Source: Hypholoma sublateritium FD-334 SS-4 (Eukaryota > Basidiomycota > Agaricomycetes > Agaricales > Strophariaceae). Taken from it: a stretch of 64,000 bases of DNA. The stretch's first letter is position 1; each line of letters begins with the position of its first letter. The position numbers and the translations under genes were made by a program. The stretch covers positions 62,001 to 126,000 of the forward strand of contig KN817543.1 in NCBI GenBank assembly GCA_000827495.1, read 5' to 3'. Shown here in pieces: positions 24,447-36,600 of this stretch. The notes below the pieces were generated by a model. It did no database searches, had not been told where the DNA came from, and saw nothing but the letters and a program-made list of their open reading frames with translations.

Positions 24447-26232
24447 CTAGGTATTTGCGCGCTTTCTCTTTCCCGCCCGCTTTTCCTGTAAGCTCTTCAT
24501 GAGCTGGTACATACTTTTATTGCCTTCCAGNNNNNNNNNNNNNNNNNNNNNNNNNNNNNNNNNNNNNNNNNNNNNNNNNNNNNNNNNNNNNNNNNNNNNN
24601 NNNNNNNNNNNNNNNNNNNNNNNNNNNNNNNNNNNNNNNNNNNNNNNNNNNNNNNNNNNNNNNNNNNNNNNNNNNNNNNNNNNNNNNNNNNNNNNNNNNN
24701 NNNNNNNNNNNNNNNNNNNNNNNNNNNNNNNNNNNNNNNNNNNNNNNNNNNNNNNNNNNNNNNNNNNNNNNNNNNNNNNNNNNNNNNNNNNNNNNNNNNN
24801 NNNNNNNNNNNNNNNNNNNNNNNNNNNNNNNNNNNNNNNNNNNNNNNNNNNNNNNNNNNNNNNNNNNNNNNNNNNNNNNNNNNNNNNNNNNNNNNNNNNN
24901 NNNNNNNNNNNNNNNNNNNNNNNNNNNNNNNNNNNNNNNNNNNNNNNNNNNNNNNNNNNNNNNNNNNNNNNNNNNNNNNNNNNNNNNNNNNNNNNNNNNN
25001 NNNNNNNNNNNNNNNNNNNNNNNNNNNNNNNNNNNNNNNNNNNNNNNNNNNNNNNNNNNNNNNNNNNNNNNNNNNNNNNNNNNNNNNNNNNNNNNNNNNN
25101 NNNNNNNNNNNNNNNNNNNNNNNNNNNNNNNNNNNNNNNNNNNNNNNNNNNNNNNNNNNNNNNNNNNNNNNNNNNNNNNNNNNNNNNNNNNNNNNNNNNN
25201 NNNNNNNNNNNNNNNNNNNNNNNNNNNNNNNNNNNNNNNNNNNNNNNNNNNNNNNNNNNNNNNNNNNNNNNNNNNNNNNNNNNNNNNNNNNNNNNNNNNN
25301 NNNNNNNNNNNNNNNNNNNNNNNNNNNNNNNNNNNNNNNNNNNNNNNNNNNNNNNNNNNNNNNNNNNNNNNNNNNNNNNNNNNNNNNNNNNNNNNNNNNN
25401 NNNNNNNNNNNNNNNNNNNNNNNNNNNNNNNNNNNNNNNNNNNNNNNNNNNNNNNNNNNNNNNNNNTTCCCAGAGCAGGAGCGGATCTTCAACTGCCTTC
25501 AGAACATATGTCCAGGTGCAATTAGAAGTAGTAAACGGTGGATAAGTGAGATTGGAAAAGGCTGTGGGTGGAGGGAGAATCTTGTCATATGATGTATGGG
25601 CGCCTAAAATCATTTCGGTGCCGCGAGTTGGAGATATTGGTGGTCCCGCAAGGCGCAGAACTATGTATTTCGTAGAGTTCGGCCCATTAACTATTTCGGG
25701 CGTCAAATATGATGGCCGATTTGCAGGTGAGTTTGGCGGCATTGATTGTCCAACTGGAAGCATAGGAGGCACAGTCGGAGGCGGAGTAACTGGTTGATTT
25801 AATAGGGAAGGGAAGGATGTAGGCCACNGAACATTGGTAGCGTGAATAGAGAAATCGAGAGCAGGTGTCACAGTAGCAGATGATGTAGAAGGCTTAGGCT
25901 TGCGAGTCATGCTACGAACGGCTGTCGATGTTGATGCTTCCGGCGGAGCTGTTTCGGTTCGGGGGCGTGATGGCGACCACTGCGCTGTTCTTCGTTTGAT
26001 GATGGAGACCTCGGATTTTATATCCCGGGCCTGCGCGGATAATGTTGCAAATGCATTCTGCGTCGGAAGCTCTTGAAATGCTTGGCCAAGAGTCACTTTT
26101 TGATCATTTAGTACCTCTTCTTGCTGCCTCAAATGTGGCCATTGCTGCAGAAATCCAGCCGCTGCACTATTTTGTGAGTGTTTGTCCCATCGGAAGTAAA
26201 CGTCGGCGGGGCGGCGGCATTGGCAGCTTTTA
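24447..26232 (-). CDS. Unknown Ser/Thr/Pro-rich protein with N-terminal coiled coil, interrupted by assembly gap
   Basis: The frame is open on the minus strand on both sides of the N run. The upstream part has a helical, Gln/Leu-rich segment (LRQQEEVLNDQKVTLGQAF), a basic Ser/Pro/Thr-rich linker, then a more ordered segment (STKYIVLRLAGPPISPTRG). After the gap it ends with SLQEKRAGKRKRANT, a basic nuclear-localisation-like tail, and TAG at 24447-24449. The first in-frame codon of the open stretch is not ATG. Upstream in frame, TTTTAAAAG near 26225 could be an acceptor, so at least one 5' exon is missing from this model. The gap length may be nominal, so frame continuity across it is unproven. 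I do not recognise the family. Confidence 0.45.
24531..25466. other. Assembly gap (936 Ns)
   Basis: Continuous run of N inside the preceding gene. Its content is unknown. Confidence 0.99.
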
Positions 26233-29200
26233 AAATAAATGATTAAAAGTATGAATTTTGAGCTCCGGAGCGACGCGCGCTAAGTTCGCGGGCTGCTCCG
26301 TCACGTTGCCCGCGCGCGATAAATGGTGGTATTAAATCCTCTGCGAGGACGCGACGTGCTTGAATGATCTGGAGCACGTTGTGTGGCTCAAGCGTGAGGT
26401 GCAAAAACGGCACTCAGGTATATTCATGCTAACGATGGTCAAACAATAATGCGCGCAAGGTGCACGCTCCGAGAGGCACCGGGAATAATAAAACAAAATT
26501 GGCCGACGCGCACGCACACGACAGTCAACTGAGTGTGCTTAATTATCGGGATAAATCACAACGTCCAGCAGAAGTCAAAACCCAAAGTCGGCGCAACACT
26601 GCTGCGCTCTAGAATGTGGGAATATTTCCTGATATGGCTCAGCGCCTGCCGCCCGCCGCCCGCCGCGCCAACCCCTGCCCTCAAGCTTCAAGACCTGTCA
26701 TAACCATTTAAAAAAAGGAAAATAGGATATGCTAATTAGCATCCTTACTTCAATTTCCGCAGAACAAACAACGATGATGCAGGGAGGGTTGGGTATAACT
26801 CACCGGCGAGCGGTGGCAATAAAAGTGCCCGATCGGATCGAGTTATACCAATCGACTCAACACTGGAAAACTTGTAGTGTGGACGGGCGCTATTTTTCGC
26901 TCGTGGTTCGGTGCTTATTGAACTTAATTTTATGGTCGACGGTATTTTTAATTTTAGAGATGCGGTGTAACAGCGGTGCGCAATTGGCGTGGCGCGTCCT
27001 TTGGAAAATAGGCTATGGCCCCGGTCGTGGGGCTGTCAGCTGTAAGTAGCGAACGGGCAGTTTGAGCTCAGCGCTGCAGTGTGAGAGATGCCGGGGGGAT
27101 TAAATGCTAATGGGCACCCACACCGCCGGCGTTCCTGCCGCTCAATAGCTATTAGATCAAAAAGGAAGCTATTTATTTTAATGCGGGACATATTTGCAGT
27201 GCGAAACGCGGAACCTGAGGAGGAGTATGAGTGTCCGTTAGCACATTTAATAAGCACACCTCCATGTTAACTTTCGACGTGTCAGATATAATAGATACAC
27301 AGTACAAGTAGGGGGATTGGGACGGGGTGGGAATCCGTGAATGCGCGATGGTAGAGCGCGCGTGATGCGGAGCGCGCAGGGAGAATGTCGAGAGCTGAGC
27401 GCTGAGCGCTGAGGCCTTGAGGCAGCTACGTGCACCGCGAATCCTTGTCACATGTATCAGAGACAGCATGGAAGGCTGCCGCCTTGCGTAGCCTCACTGG
27501 GCGTCGGTCCAAGCTTGATAGGACCAGCGTGTATTCGTCTACGAACGAGACAGAGGATACATGGGTGACGATGGTGGTGGTACGGTATATGGAATGTGAA
27601 GTACGTAGACCGGTGGTCGGCCTCTATATGAGCAATGCTCGATATAATAGACGGATGCCGTCCTCCTAGACATTCAGACTTCGCGGAATATCATGTGACG
27701 AGCATGTGACGATACATAATCTGCGGTGCGCGAAAGCTCGAAAAGGGTTGAGATGCAAGGTAGCTTTAGTCAATTTCTTTGCTATATTCCTTACAAGTTC
27801 CTTAGCAGATAAAATTGGGAATTGTGCATGGATGGTATTTGAAGTCGCGGAATGCGCGGATAGAAGGCAACGTTGATTTTGCCTTAGTCTCTTACCCATC
27901 CGTTTTGGCCCAGTTTTTGGTGTGAACACTGCACGGTCAATAAATTGATGGACTGATTCCTGAAACCAGTGGTATAAACGGCCTCACTAAGGCGTCGCGA
28001 AAACACAAATAGGACTCACGTGTAGCCAAATAAAAGCTCAAAGCATTCGAAATTGTCACGCTATGGCGCATGGGGGCTCGCTGATACAACACCAGACATT
28101 CTGGGGTTCTGGAATCTGGGTAGAGCCCATCGATTTATTGATAGTGCAATGTTCACATGAAATACGGATGGGTACGCGACTAATTTTGCTTATATATCCG
28201 AAATGTAGACAAGGTCTACAGGATTTGTTAAGATGTAAATGATGAGCGCATGCAACTAAGAGAGAGACATTACATGAGGGGGTTCTTTTGGCTTCGACTC
28301 AAAAATAGGTCTAACTTACTCACCTCCTGTGATTAGTCAGAGCCCCACGCACATCGTTCGCCGCCTACGTTGGCGACGGTCTGATAGATGTGAGGGCGTT
28401 CATTGGGCACCCAGAGACGGCGCTCATACCTGCTCAGCGGCGGCGAGGGGTTAACAGCAGCAGGAGCAGCGGCGAATACAATATCTCACGGCCGTGTGTT
28501 TTTTGTGCTCTGTTGTTCGTCTGCGCCGTGCTTGACTGCAATATTCCCCGTTCACCACGCGCTATTTCTGTGAGGCAGAACTAGTGCGGATCCAGAGTTG
28601 CGGTCCAAGAGAACAGCGGCAATACAGAGAGGACAAGGACGAAAACAAGATGTAGGTACTTACTAATATACCGCACTCAACAGCTCCAGGTGACCACCTC
28701 TGGTCCATCTGGACGTCGAATAACAGTCTTACTCTGATTTCCCAAGAAACGAAGTGCGATGTGCGAATAACATGAACGTGGAAGCACTCACCACTTGCCT
28801 TCCCGTCACGTCTCCCCACAGCGATATCTGACGAAAAAAGTTGAACAATGCAGGTAAGTAACGCGCACGGTTTCGCAAATATATCTAATATACTCTCACA
28901 CACCTCCCGTGGTCAGACACAGCTCCACACACACTTCGTTCGATGCGCGCGCCTACCCTCTCAGCTCCGGCGACGAGTCAGAAACAGCACAAGAGCGCGC
29001 TACCGATGGTGAGGGCATCCACATGGTCGGTAAGGCTGATATATTGGGGTTTGCAGGGAATAGCGCCGCCAAGGGGCGTACTTTCGATGGGCACTCCGGA
29101 TCGGCGCTGGGACCAGCCTCGGAGCGAGAGGGCGCACGGTGTCGGCCGGCCGGGCGTCGTCGCTGGCAGGACTGCTACTCACTGGTAATGGCGCTGTTAA

Positions 29201-31146
29201 CCGCGGTGCAGACGACAGAGCGTGAGAGACACACCCGTGAGAACTGACTGAGGCGCTGTGCACCGACGACGCCGTGCTACGAAAGAGAATGTGGGCAGCA
29301 AATGCCGGCGAAGATGGAAGCGGGCGACGTGTCCGACTGCTGGACGGCGCCGTGAGCGCTGGGTCAGTGGGCGGGTGGCCGTCAATGGAAGCGACGACAA
29401 CCTAAAGACATATCAAATGTGCGTAAACGAGTACAATGCTGCAAAAAATCAATGAAGATCAGTTCAAAGAGCACAGCGTACGTACCTTTATATCCATCGG
29501 GTTTCGAGGATCCTCGTGTACGCGCCGGGAACGGCGGCGATGGCGTTCGATAACGTGACGATGTAATTCAACAAGTGGGGCGCAGAGTCTGCGCGGAGAG
29601 TAGAGGGAGGATAGGAGCTGCGATGGGAGTGAGAGGCGATAGTGGCGATGGCGGCGGAGAGACCAATGGGCTTGCTGCGCTAACAAGTCCATTCAGACTC
29701 CGCCGGCCCTTAGTTATCCGCAAGCAAAGGACTACTAGTAGCGCTGCTGGATTGCTGCTGGATTAAGCCTTCGCGCACGAGGATTAAGCCTTCGCGCACG
29801 AGAGGGACCCGTCGTATATGGTTCCCAGCTAAGTCTTGTAGCCGAAATATGTAGGAGGTGGCTTTGTCGAATAGATATAAATTAGATGATGGATCCGAGC
29901 AGGCGTGCAGGGATTGCTTTCGCCCGTCTGTGCTATATTGAGAGGGCGAGCCGTGTTGCAAGCCGTGTTTGTGCACCTCGAAGGGACCAATAGCGTTGGA
30001 TAAGGATGTCGCCTTTGAACGCTAAATGTGCCGCTCTGTTGATGACGCCGCGCGTCAGAGAAGTAAGGCAAAACGGAAGTACATGTACTACCGTGGAGCT
30101 GTGATGGGAACTTACGGCGCTGAGATGACGGAAGGGTGGATTGTTATGCGTGAATCAAGGGGTGGGGATGTGAAAGAGGGGAAGAGGGAGGGCAAGAGGC
30201 GGTACGCACATCATGCACGGAGCAGAGTGGAAGTACGAAATGCTGAAATATAGACACGAGCAATGAGACATCTTCCTGCATACTCATCAAAAAGATCTGC
30301 TTCATGCCTACCGAAGATTTATCTATGGGAAGTGTTGGGGAAGTGCCAAATTTGTTACGCGCATATGAATCATGAATTAATTACGAATGTGATGGAAGCT
30401 GATTATTATAACACATATGTACGTCGCTCCCACCCTTTACACAATGGGCTACACCAACCCAATAGAGAAGAGAACCTAGACCGACCCGGAATTCATGCCC
30501 ACGGAAAAGAGACACTCCTACTGCGAGGCTCGCCAAACGGCGCACACTTGCACTCCTGCCACCTGAACTGCATATTGTCAGGGTACCAGCCTATTACCTA
30601 GTGAAGCGGAAACAGTTGACTAATGTCGCAAGCGCTTCTCGAATGGCAGTACAGGTTGTAGATAATATCTCTTGGGTTCTGGCAGATGCTCTTCTTGCAC
30701 CGTTCTGCTGGGCATGCCGCAGCACAGGCGTGTGGCACACCACTCATATAAAGACTCACCGGATGAGCAACCGATTGGCTGGATATATATAACTGAAGGG
30801 CGGTGCGCTTGCGGCGAGGCGGTTCTTTTTCTTGCTGCTACTATTTCTTGACTATTTCCTTCTTCCTACTCCCATATCAAAGTAAAAACACACTGCACAA
30901 TACTCAGACAAAGAGAATTTCCAATCCATGGCTCTTGAGTACTTTGATTCTGCCATTTCTATACGCCGTACTGACTTTAGTTCAGAATTGCTAGCATTGA
31001 GAACCTCAAGCAAGTTGGCTCAATAATTTCGCAAACCATATCATCCCCGCTCCTTCTCATATACCAAGAAGATGGAAATTTCAAGACGTTTGTAGTGCTT
31101 TCCATAAAAAAAATGTTTATTCACCTCAATATTTTCTAGCCATCAA
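26233..31146. other. Long intergenic stretch with repeats, no supported gene
   Basis: No frame has a recognisable domain. Related GC-rich blocks begin at about 28320 and 28910, both with a CACCTCC(T/C)GTG(A/G)T...AGTCAGA-like start, suggesting a diverged duplication. The 29540-29710 part resembles 2440-2610. On the minus strand near 27900, the text SVHQFIDRAVFTPKTGPKR is followed by a GTAAGA donor, which may be a lone decayed exon. The last 350 bases lead into the 1118-aa gene and include pyrimidine-rich promoter-like sequence. Confidence 0.35.
29761..29802. repeat. 21-bp tandem duplication, two perfect copies
   Basis: The 21-base unit starting GATTAAGCCTTCGCGCAC occurs twice head to tail, identical in both copies. 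Confidence 0.9.
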
Positions 31147-34100
31147 ATGGGCACCGGGCGCCTCGCACCCGGCATTATTGAAGGACTGCTCCAATATCTG
31201 GAAACCAGCAAGACTGCCGATGGAACACCAGGTCAGATCTTGCGTTTTCAGATATTTTAAGGCCTAATTAGTGGCAAAATGACCAGAACAAAGTACACCA
31301 ACCGCACCCACCATAACCGAACAAGAGACCGACTCCGATGATGAACTTCCCAATGACGATAATGAGTATGCAGAGATAGCTGAAAAGCTTGAATCTTTTG
31401 ATTTGGAAGGGGAGAACAAGCCACAGACAGTACCCATTTCCGAACTAGTCGCACAAATAATTCAAAACCCCCTCGACTTTGAGAACGAGGAAGATCATCT
31501 CGCCGACTCGGACAATATGGACGCGGGCTTGGCTGACATGGATTCCGCGCACAACAGTGACAACCTTTCTATTACATGTCTGTCATTATTTCGCTTTTTA
31601 ATGTTCTAGGCTAAAATAAAGTCCAGATAAAATGTCGTCCCTCAATCTTGATGGTGATTCAAGTCAAGTCGACCAGCCGACCAAAGGTTAGTATAACTCA
31701 TTATTTTATAATATTTTCTCTGAAAATACTTGTGTTTCAGCTGAGCCTAAAACTGCCATTTCCGGGATGGCTACTGGCGGCGAGAGTTCTGTGGAGATGG
31801 CCCGTAAGCATATTTTGGCTTTGCATCCTAAATGCTAATTTTTTCAATTTTTATTCACATTTCCCAATTTAGAACCCAACTTAGAACATGCTGAACATTC
31901 TGAGCCTTCGTGTCTGGTCTCTGGTCCCTTTCTAGATCTCAACGGCCTTGTGTTTAACACCAAGCATAAGCTCATCATCTGCAAAAGCTGCCGAGTTGGC
32001 TTACCACTATGTGGAGTCGTGAACCATCTATCAAAGAACAGCTTACGAACTTGGGATAATGAAACTAAAGCATGGCAACTATTCAAGGTGACCCATCCTG
32101 TATTGCGCGGCGTCAAATCAACCATTGCCAAGAACAAATTTCTTGGAACGCTAGCGAAGGACCTCATTGACATTGGAGCGATTTCAAATCTGTCTGAAAT
32201 TCTCAATGCACCAAACGCAACTGCTTGGAAGGAACAGCCAATCTGCACTGATGGAATACCTGTTGAAGGAATACGGATTGATCTTGGGCACATATGTTCA
32301 GTGTGCAAATACGCTATTCGAACCTACGACCGAATCCGGTGCCACGCGCATATCGATGGACCAAAGAAGGATATCTCCGCAAATTCTAGGGACATCATCA
32401 GGGATGTTGAATTACAAACATTCTCGGAGATTTGGCCCCACTTTTTTGTGGTATACTCTTCGCATCCTTGCCCCATTATCACGCCAACTTCCCCCGAAAA
32501 CACTTCAGTACTTGGTCACTTGGAGCAGGAACAAAAACGAATCCTACAAACATACACTAGCACTAACACTGGGCCCACTCGAGACACTCTTCCTCCAATA
32601 TTTCGTGATGGAGGGATCGAACCATGGCTTGCGCAATTTGAAAGATCCAATATCTCTTTATTGTTGCCTCGTGTGCCACTCGCCACTGACAACAAGAAGC
32701 CTGCACTGTTTATGCCCTTGCGCGCTGCCATTTTTTCCTTGTTTTGTGAGGACCTCCAGCTTATCCAAAACGGAAATATAAACAGCCTGATTTTACATAT
32801 CCTAACAAATGGTAAAAGGTAAGAAATTACCTATATTCACTAGCACGATATTTACTGATTTGTAAAATAGCGACAAGAGGCGCCGAAGTTTCTCGGTTAT
32901 TACACAAGCAGGAACTATAAGCCGCTACGCCACTGCAGAGCTTAGACTTGTGTGGACCCTTCTAGAATACGAAAAGGACGCGAAGAAAAACAAGAAAAAA
33001 TCCTCAGCCACCACGAAGAAACTCTCGGATGGTGAACTGTTCACTCTTGATGAGACTCTTGAAATGTTGCTCCAGCACCTAAGGAAAGCTCTTAAGGCAA
33101 ACACCAATATTCGGGAAGCACTCAGATCAGTTCTCGATAACTTATATTTCCCGTCTCAGGAGCAAAGAGATCGCGGATACACCCAACCCATTCACATTTT
33201 TCCGATTCTTCAGTATCTGGCATTTATATTTATTACAAATGAAGGGAACTATCTGCCGATCCATCGCATACCACCATTACTAGCTCAGCAGCAATATTGC
33301 ATCCGCCTTCGAGGTCTCCATGCAATAAACCGAAACATCGTGGAGGCTAACTCAAAGGCATGGCAGAAGTAAAATTTTATTTTCTTTTAAGGTCAATTCA
33401 AACTCATTGGCTTAATTTTTGTAGAATTGCTGAGGAGTTTGCTGAAAATTTTCTCGCCGACTTTAGTGACGCGCCCTTCAGTATACTGCGTTTCTGGATG
33501 CACGGAATGAGTGTCCTTGCCAAGCACACGCCTCGCCCCAATCTAGTCTGGTGGAGGGGTGACAAGATCCTTATGTTCGGACAGGAGATCTCGTTCACAG
33601 AATACAAACAGAAGACCTATCGAAAAGTTTTGCACTTAGAGAACTTTATTCTCAATGAGGTCATGTTCGGCATGTATACCATCGAGGAGGCTGAACAGAT
33701 TTTTGGCATCCAGAACGTGGAGGAAACAGGAGACGAAACGACACTGGGACATGGCGTCATTGCCAACACAGCGCATTCACTAATGCGGACCTATGAATCT
33801 GACTTATTCTTCCAGAGGGTCTTCGAGGAGAAGAAACTCGGCATCTTTACGCGCGCAGGCGGTGGCTTTGATGTTAATCAATGGGCAGGTGTTGCATGGC
33901 TTAACGCTATTCATTCAGCCTTCCGAATGCTCGTGGCGGCCTGTCATGTGCTTTGCATAGCCGGGCGCGGGACTGAATGGGTCACCATTTCACCGACAAA
34001 TAATGCCGATGGTGCTAAAGGAGTGGTATACGACCCAGAAGCACAGACAGGAGCTTTTAATGCGGCCTACCACAAAGGCCTCAGCATTCAAGGGGTCCTC

Positions 34101-34859
34101 AAATACAATAGGAGATACATCCCATACGAAATATTTCGGCTACTTTACCTCCTTCTGAGAGTGGTCCGCCCACTGGAACTCACGGTCCTCTTTCTCACCG
34201 CCATACCAGAGAGTCACAAGCCTGCTACTTTGAAGGCTTACCACAACCATGTATTCGCCGCAATGGGTCGCACATTCAAATCCGACGATATCACTCAATG
34301 CCTGCGCGAATGGTTTGCTGACATAACAGAGGTGCCGATGGGCCTACACCATTATCGGCATCTGGCTATTGCAGTACAAAGAAAGTACATGAAATTCCGG
34401 AACCCAGCACCATCGGCAGTTGAAGAGAAAACCAACACCCTCCGCGGACACCAAAAAACTGTTGGCGATGCTCATTATGCGCGTCCTACGTTCTTAGGAT
34501 CCTGTTCGATAGAAGATCGAGATCTTGCCCTCGAAGCTGGAAGAGAATACCACAAGGTGATGGGCTTCACCACTGGATTTTCTGAGGCACTTTCACCACA
34601 GGCGATAAAGGAGCGGGAAGTTTTTTCCTATGAGCAACTTGACATCCCAATGAATCCTATCCAGCGGATGATGACATTAGACGACGACACCACAGGTCAA
34701 TTTCTTCCATTGCAAGACGCAAAGAAGGGAAAATCAAGAAATGAAGTAGACACATTAATGCGCGCAAGAGAAGGGCCGGCTCCAGTGCTTCGTCGCTCAA
34801 CAAGAAAAAAGAAAGACAATCCCAAGTACGTCGACAGTGCAGAGCTTAGCGAGGAATGA
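31147..34859 (+). CDS. 1118-aa zinc-finger protein with tyrosine-recombinase-like residue set
   Basis: Seven exons (31147-31231, 31287-31556, 31627-31686, 31741-31803, 31873-32818, 32871-33368, 33425-34859) join in phase through 52-70 nt GT/AG introns to 1118 residues and TGA. The N-terminal 170 residues are acidic and probably disordered. Two Cys/His clusters follow: C196-x2-C199-x11-H211 and C301-x2-C304-x12-H317-x-H319, like the paired fingers of the OrsD/DUF3505 type found in some fungal telomere-linked helicases. The C-terminal half carries R822 in GRGTEW, K858 in YHKG, H949-HY-R952-H953, and H983 with Y992 nine residues later (GHQKTVGDAHY). This is the order R-K-HxxR-H-Y of tyrosine recombinases, with the H-to-Y distance seen in XerD. 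A Ser/Arg/Lys-rich tail ends it. No helicase follows. Recombinase activity is inference. The protein could instead be a catalytically inert fold relative. The gene is undamaged, unlike most neighbours. Confidence 0.75.
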
Positions 34860-35879
34860 GAGAGGAAGCTGTGTATTAGAACCGCTGCGATGTTGGTGAC
34901 ACTCTCGACTTGCTCTCGACGATAGTATACTCTCGATTTTGTCTTGATATTCTTGAAATTTCTTGTTTTCAATCAGATTATTTGAATACAAATACAAATT
35001 TTACCCTGAAGTCTCAGAATACAGAGGGCGCCGCGTTTCCGCAAACTCTTGCAATATGACGGAGATGAATTAACGCAGAGGACAGAGAAGTTGAATGTCG
35101 AGTAACGCAAAATGCAGAAATGTAGAAGTCCATGGGGATCGTAAGTAAGCCAAGTGCGGCATACTGACAAAGTGCGGCATACTGACAGGAAGACAGAGTG
35201 ACTAAAGAATGCGAAAGGCCCATGAGGAAGTGGCGGGACGACGAAGCAAAGCAAGGAAAGCAAGCAATAAGCGCGGGAATGGGCGTGGATAGACTGTATG
35301 CTGGTGGATCGTTGAGGACATGCGGTAGGTGGGATCCTGGATGGTGAAGGCACACCAGCGCGCTGACTTCACGCTGCGCGATGTCTCTCCCGAGTTACCC
35401 AGATCCCGTTGACTTGTGAATCGCGTGCCAACAATGCTGTAGCCGCCACTTTCTAAGTGCAGAATTCGCTCGCCGGTGGAGAGGCAACAAGGCAATCGCA
35501 GTAGATGAATGAGCTTGAGAATCCTCTGGCGCATGGTTTTTTTATTAGAAATGTTCAAAAAAAATGAGTTACGCAAACGGCCGTACGATTGAATTGTTCT
35601 CGTCGTCAAAGTGGTAAGCCACCCTTATTTCGTCTCTGTCAGCGAAGACTCTGAGTCACATCTTGAATAACGCTACGCTGGGTCACGCGTTAGCGCAACG
35701 CAATGGCTGCGCCATCTGTCGTTGTTTAGCAATTGTTTAGCTTTCTGGCGCTCGACCCGCCTCCGACAAAAGCCAAGAATATGGCTCACGCGCTCAAGTC
35801 GACTCCGCGGTTGCCCGGGACTCTGCTCTACGCCAGCATTGCATGCGCCGTACATAGATGAGCTTGCGAAGGACCGTCG
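34860..35879. other. Downstream of the 1118-aa gene, nothing recognised
   Basis: No coding character. Near 35150-35190 the word CAAGTGCGGCATACTGACA (first copy) and AAAGTGCGGCATACTGACA (second copy) form a short tandem duplication. No inverted-repeat end of an element was found. Confidence 0.35.
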
Positions 35880-36600
35880 GGACTGAGTGAGTCATCGCTG
35901 ATGAATGCATGTCGGCTGATCCATCATATCGTCGATGACGCTGCGCGGCGTGGTGGGGCGGGACGCGGTTGCCGACGAGCAGCGCACGCCGTGCGTTTCC
36001 CGGTTCTCCTTCCCGCTCGCTCCGCTGACGTCCCGTCCCGCAGTCCTCTTCTGGCACAGATCATCGCGCACGTTCTGGACAGCGGTACTGACCGCGGTCC
36101 TCGCACGTTCCGCCGCCGAGGTACGCCGTCTTCCTGCAGCGCCGCACGCCACCTGACGCTCGTCTATTTATAGCTACGCGCGCACCCTCCCGCGCGCCGG
36201 CCGCGCCCATCGAGCGCTCAAGGCCTTTTCTCCTGACTCCTTCCAGGCCCGCGTCGACAGCTATCGGCGGGAACGGCGTCGCGGGTATGATGCGCGTCGT
36301 GTGCGCTGTCTGAAAACGCATGCGCGCTGGGCAGCGGGCGCATGGACAGCGATGCGCGGAAGGCAAGGCGGGGTCGCCGAAGCCGCGGGGACGCAGCGCA
36401 CGGTGTTCGTCGACAGTGCGTCTCCAGTTTCTCCGTCCCACGCACGCTGCTGATATTCGCCGATCTGTTTCAGCGGCGTGGATAAGGCGCGCACCGGCTT
36501 CTCATGGAGCGTCTCTCCATCTTGCGGCACGATAGCGGCGCGTCTATGCAGTCATGTGAGTCCCTCCCCCTGCTCTCGCTCGGCATTGGTCTGACGCGAT
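35880..36600. repeat. GC-rich repeat cluster 1
   Basis: Parts of this block match 39520-40530 closely, including a stretch of about 240 bases (36350-36595 against 40275-40515) with GTGTTCGTCGACAGTGCGTC and CATCTTGCGGCACGATA in both. Overlapping frames on both strands come from the composition and are not genes. Confidence 0.75.

Noticed and set aside
34860..35880. Expected RecQ-type helicase downstream of the DUF3505-like fingers
   Set aside because: No DEAH box, Walker A motif or RecQ-like frame is present after the stop at 34857-34859.
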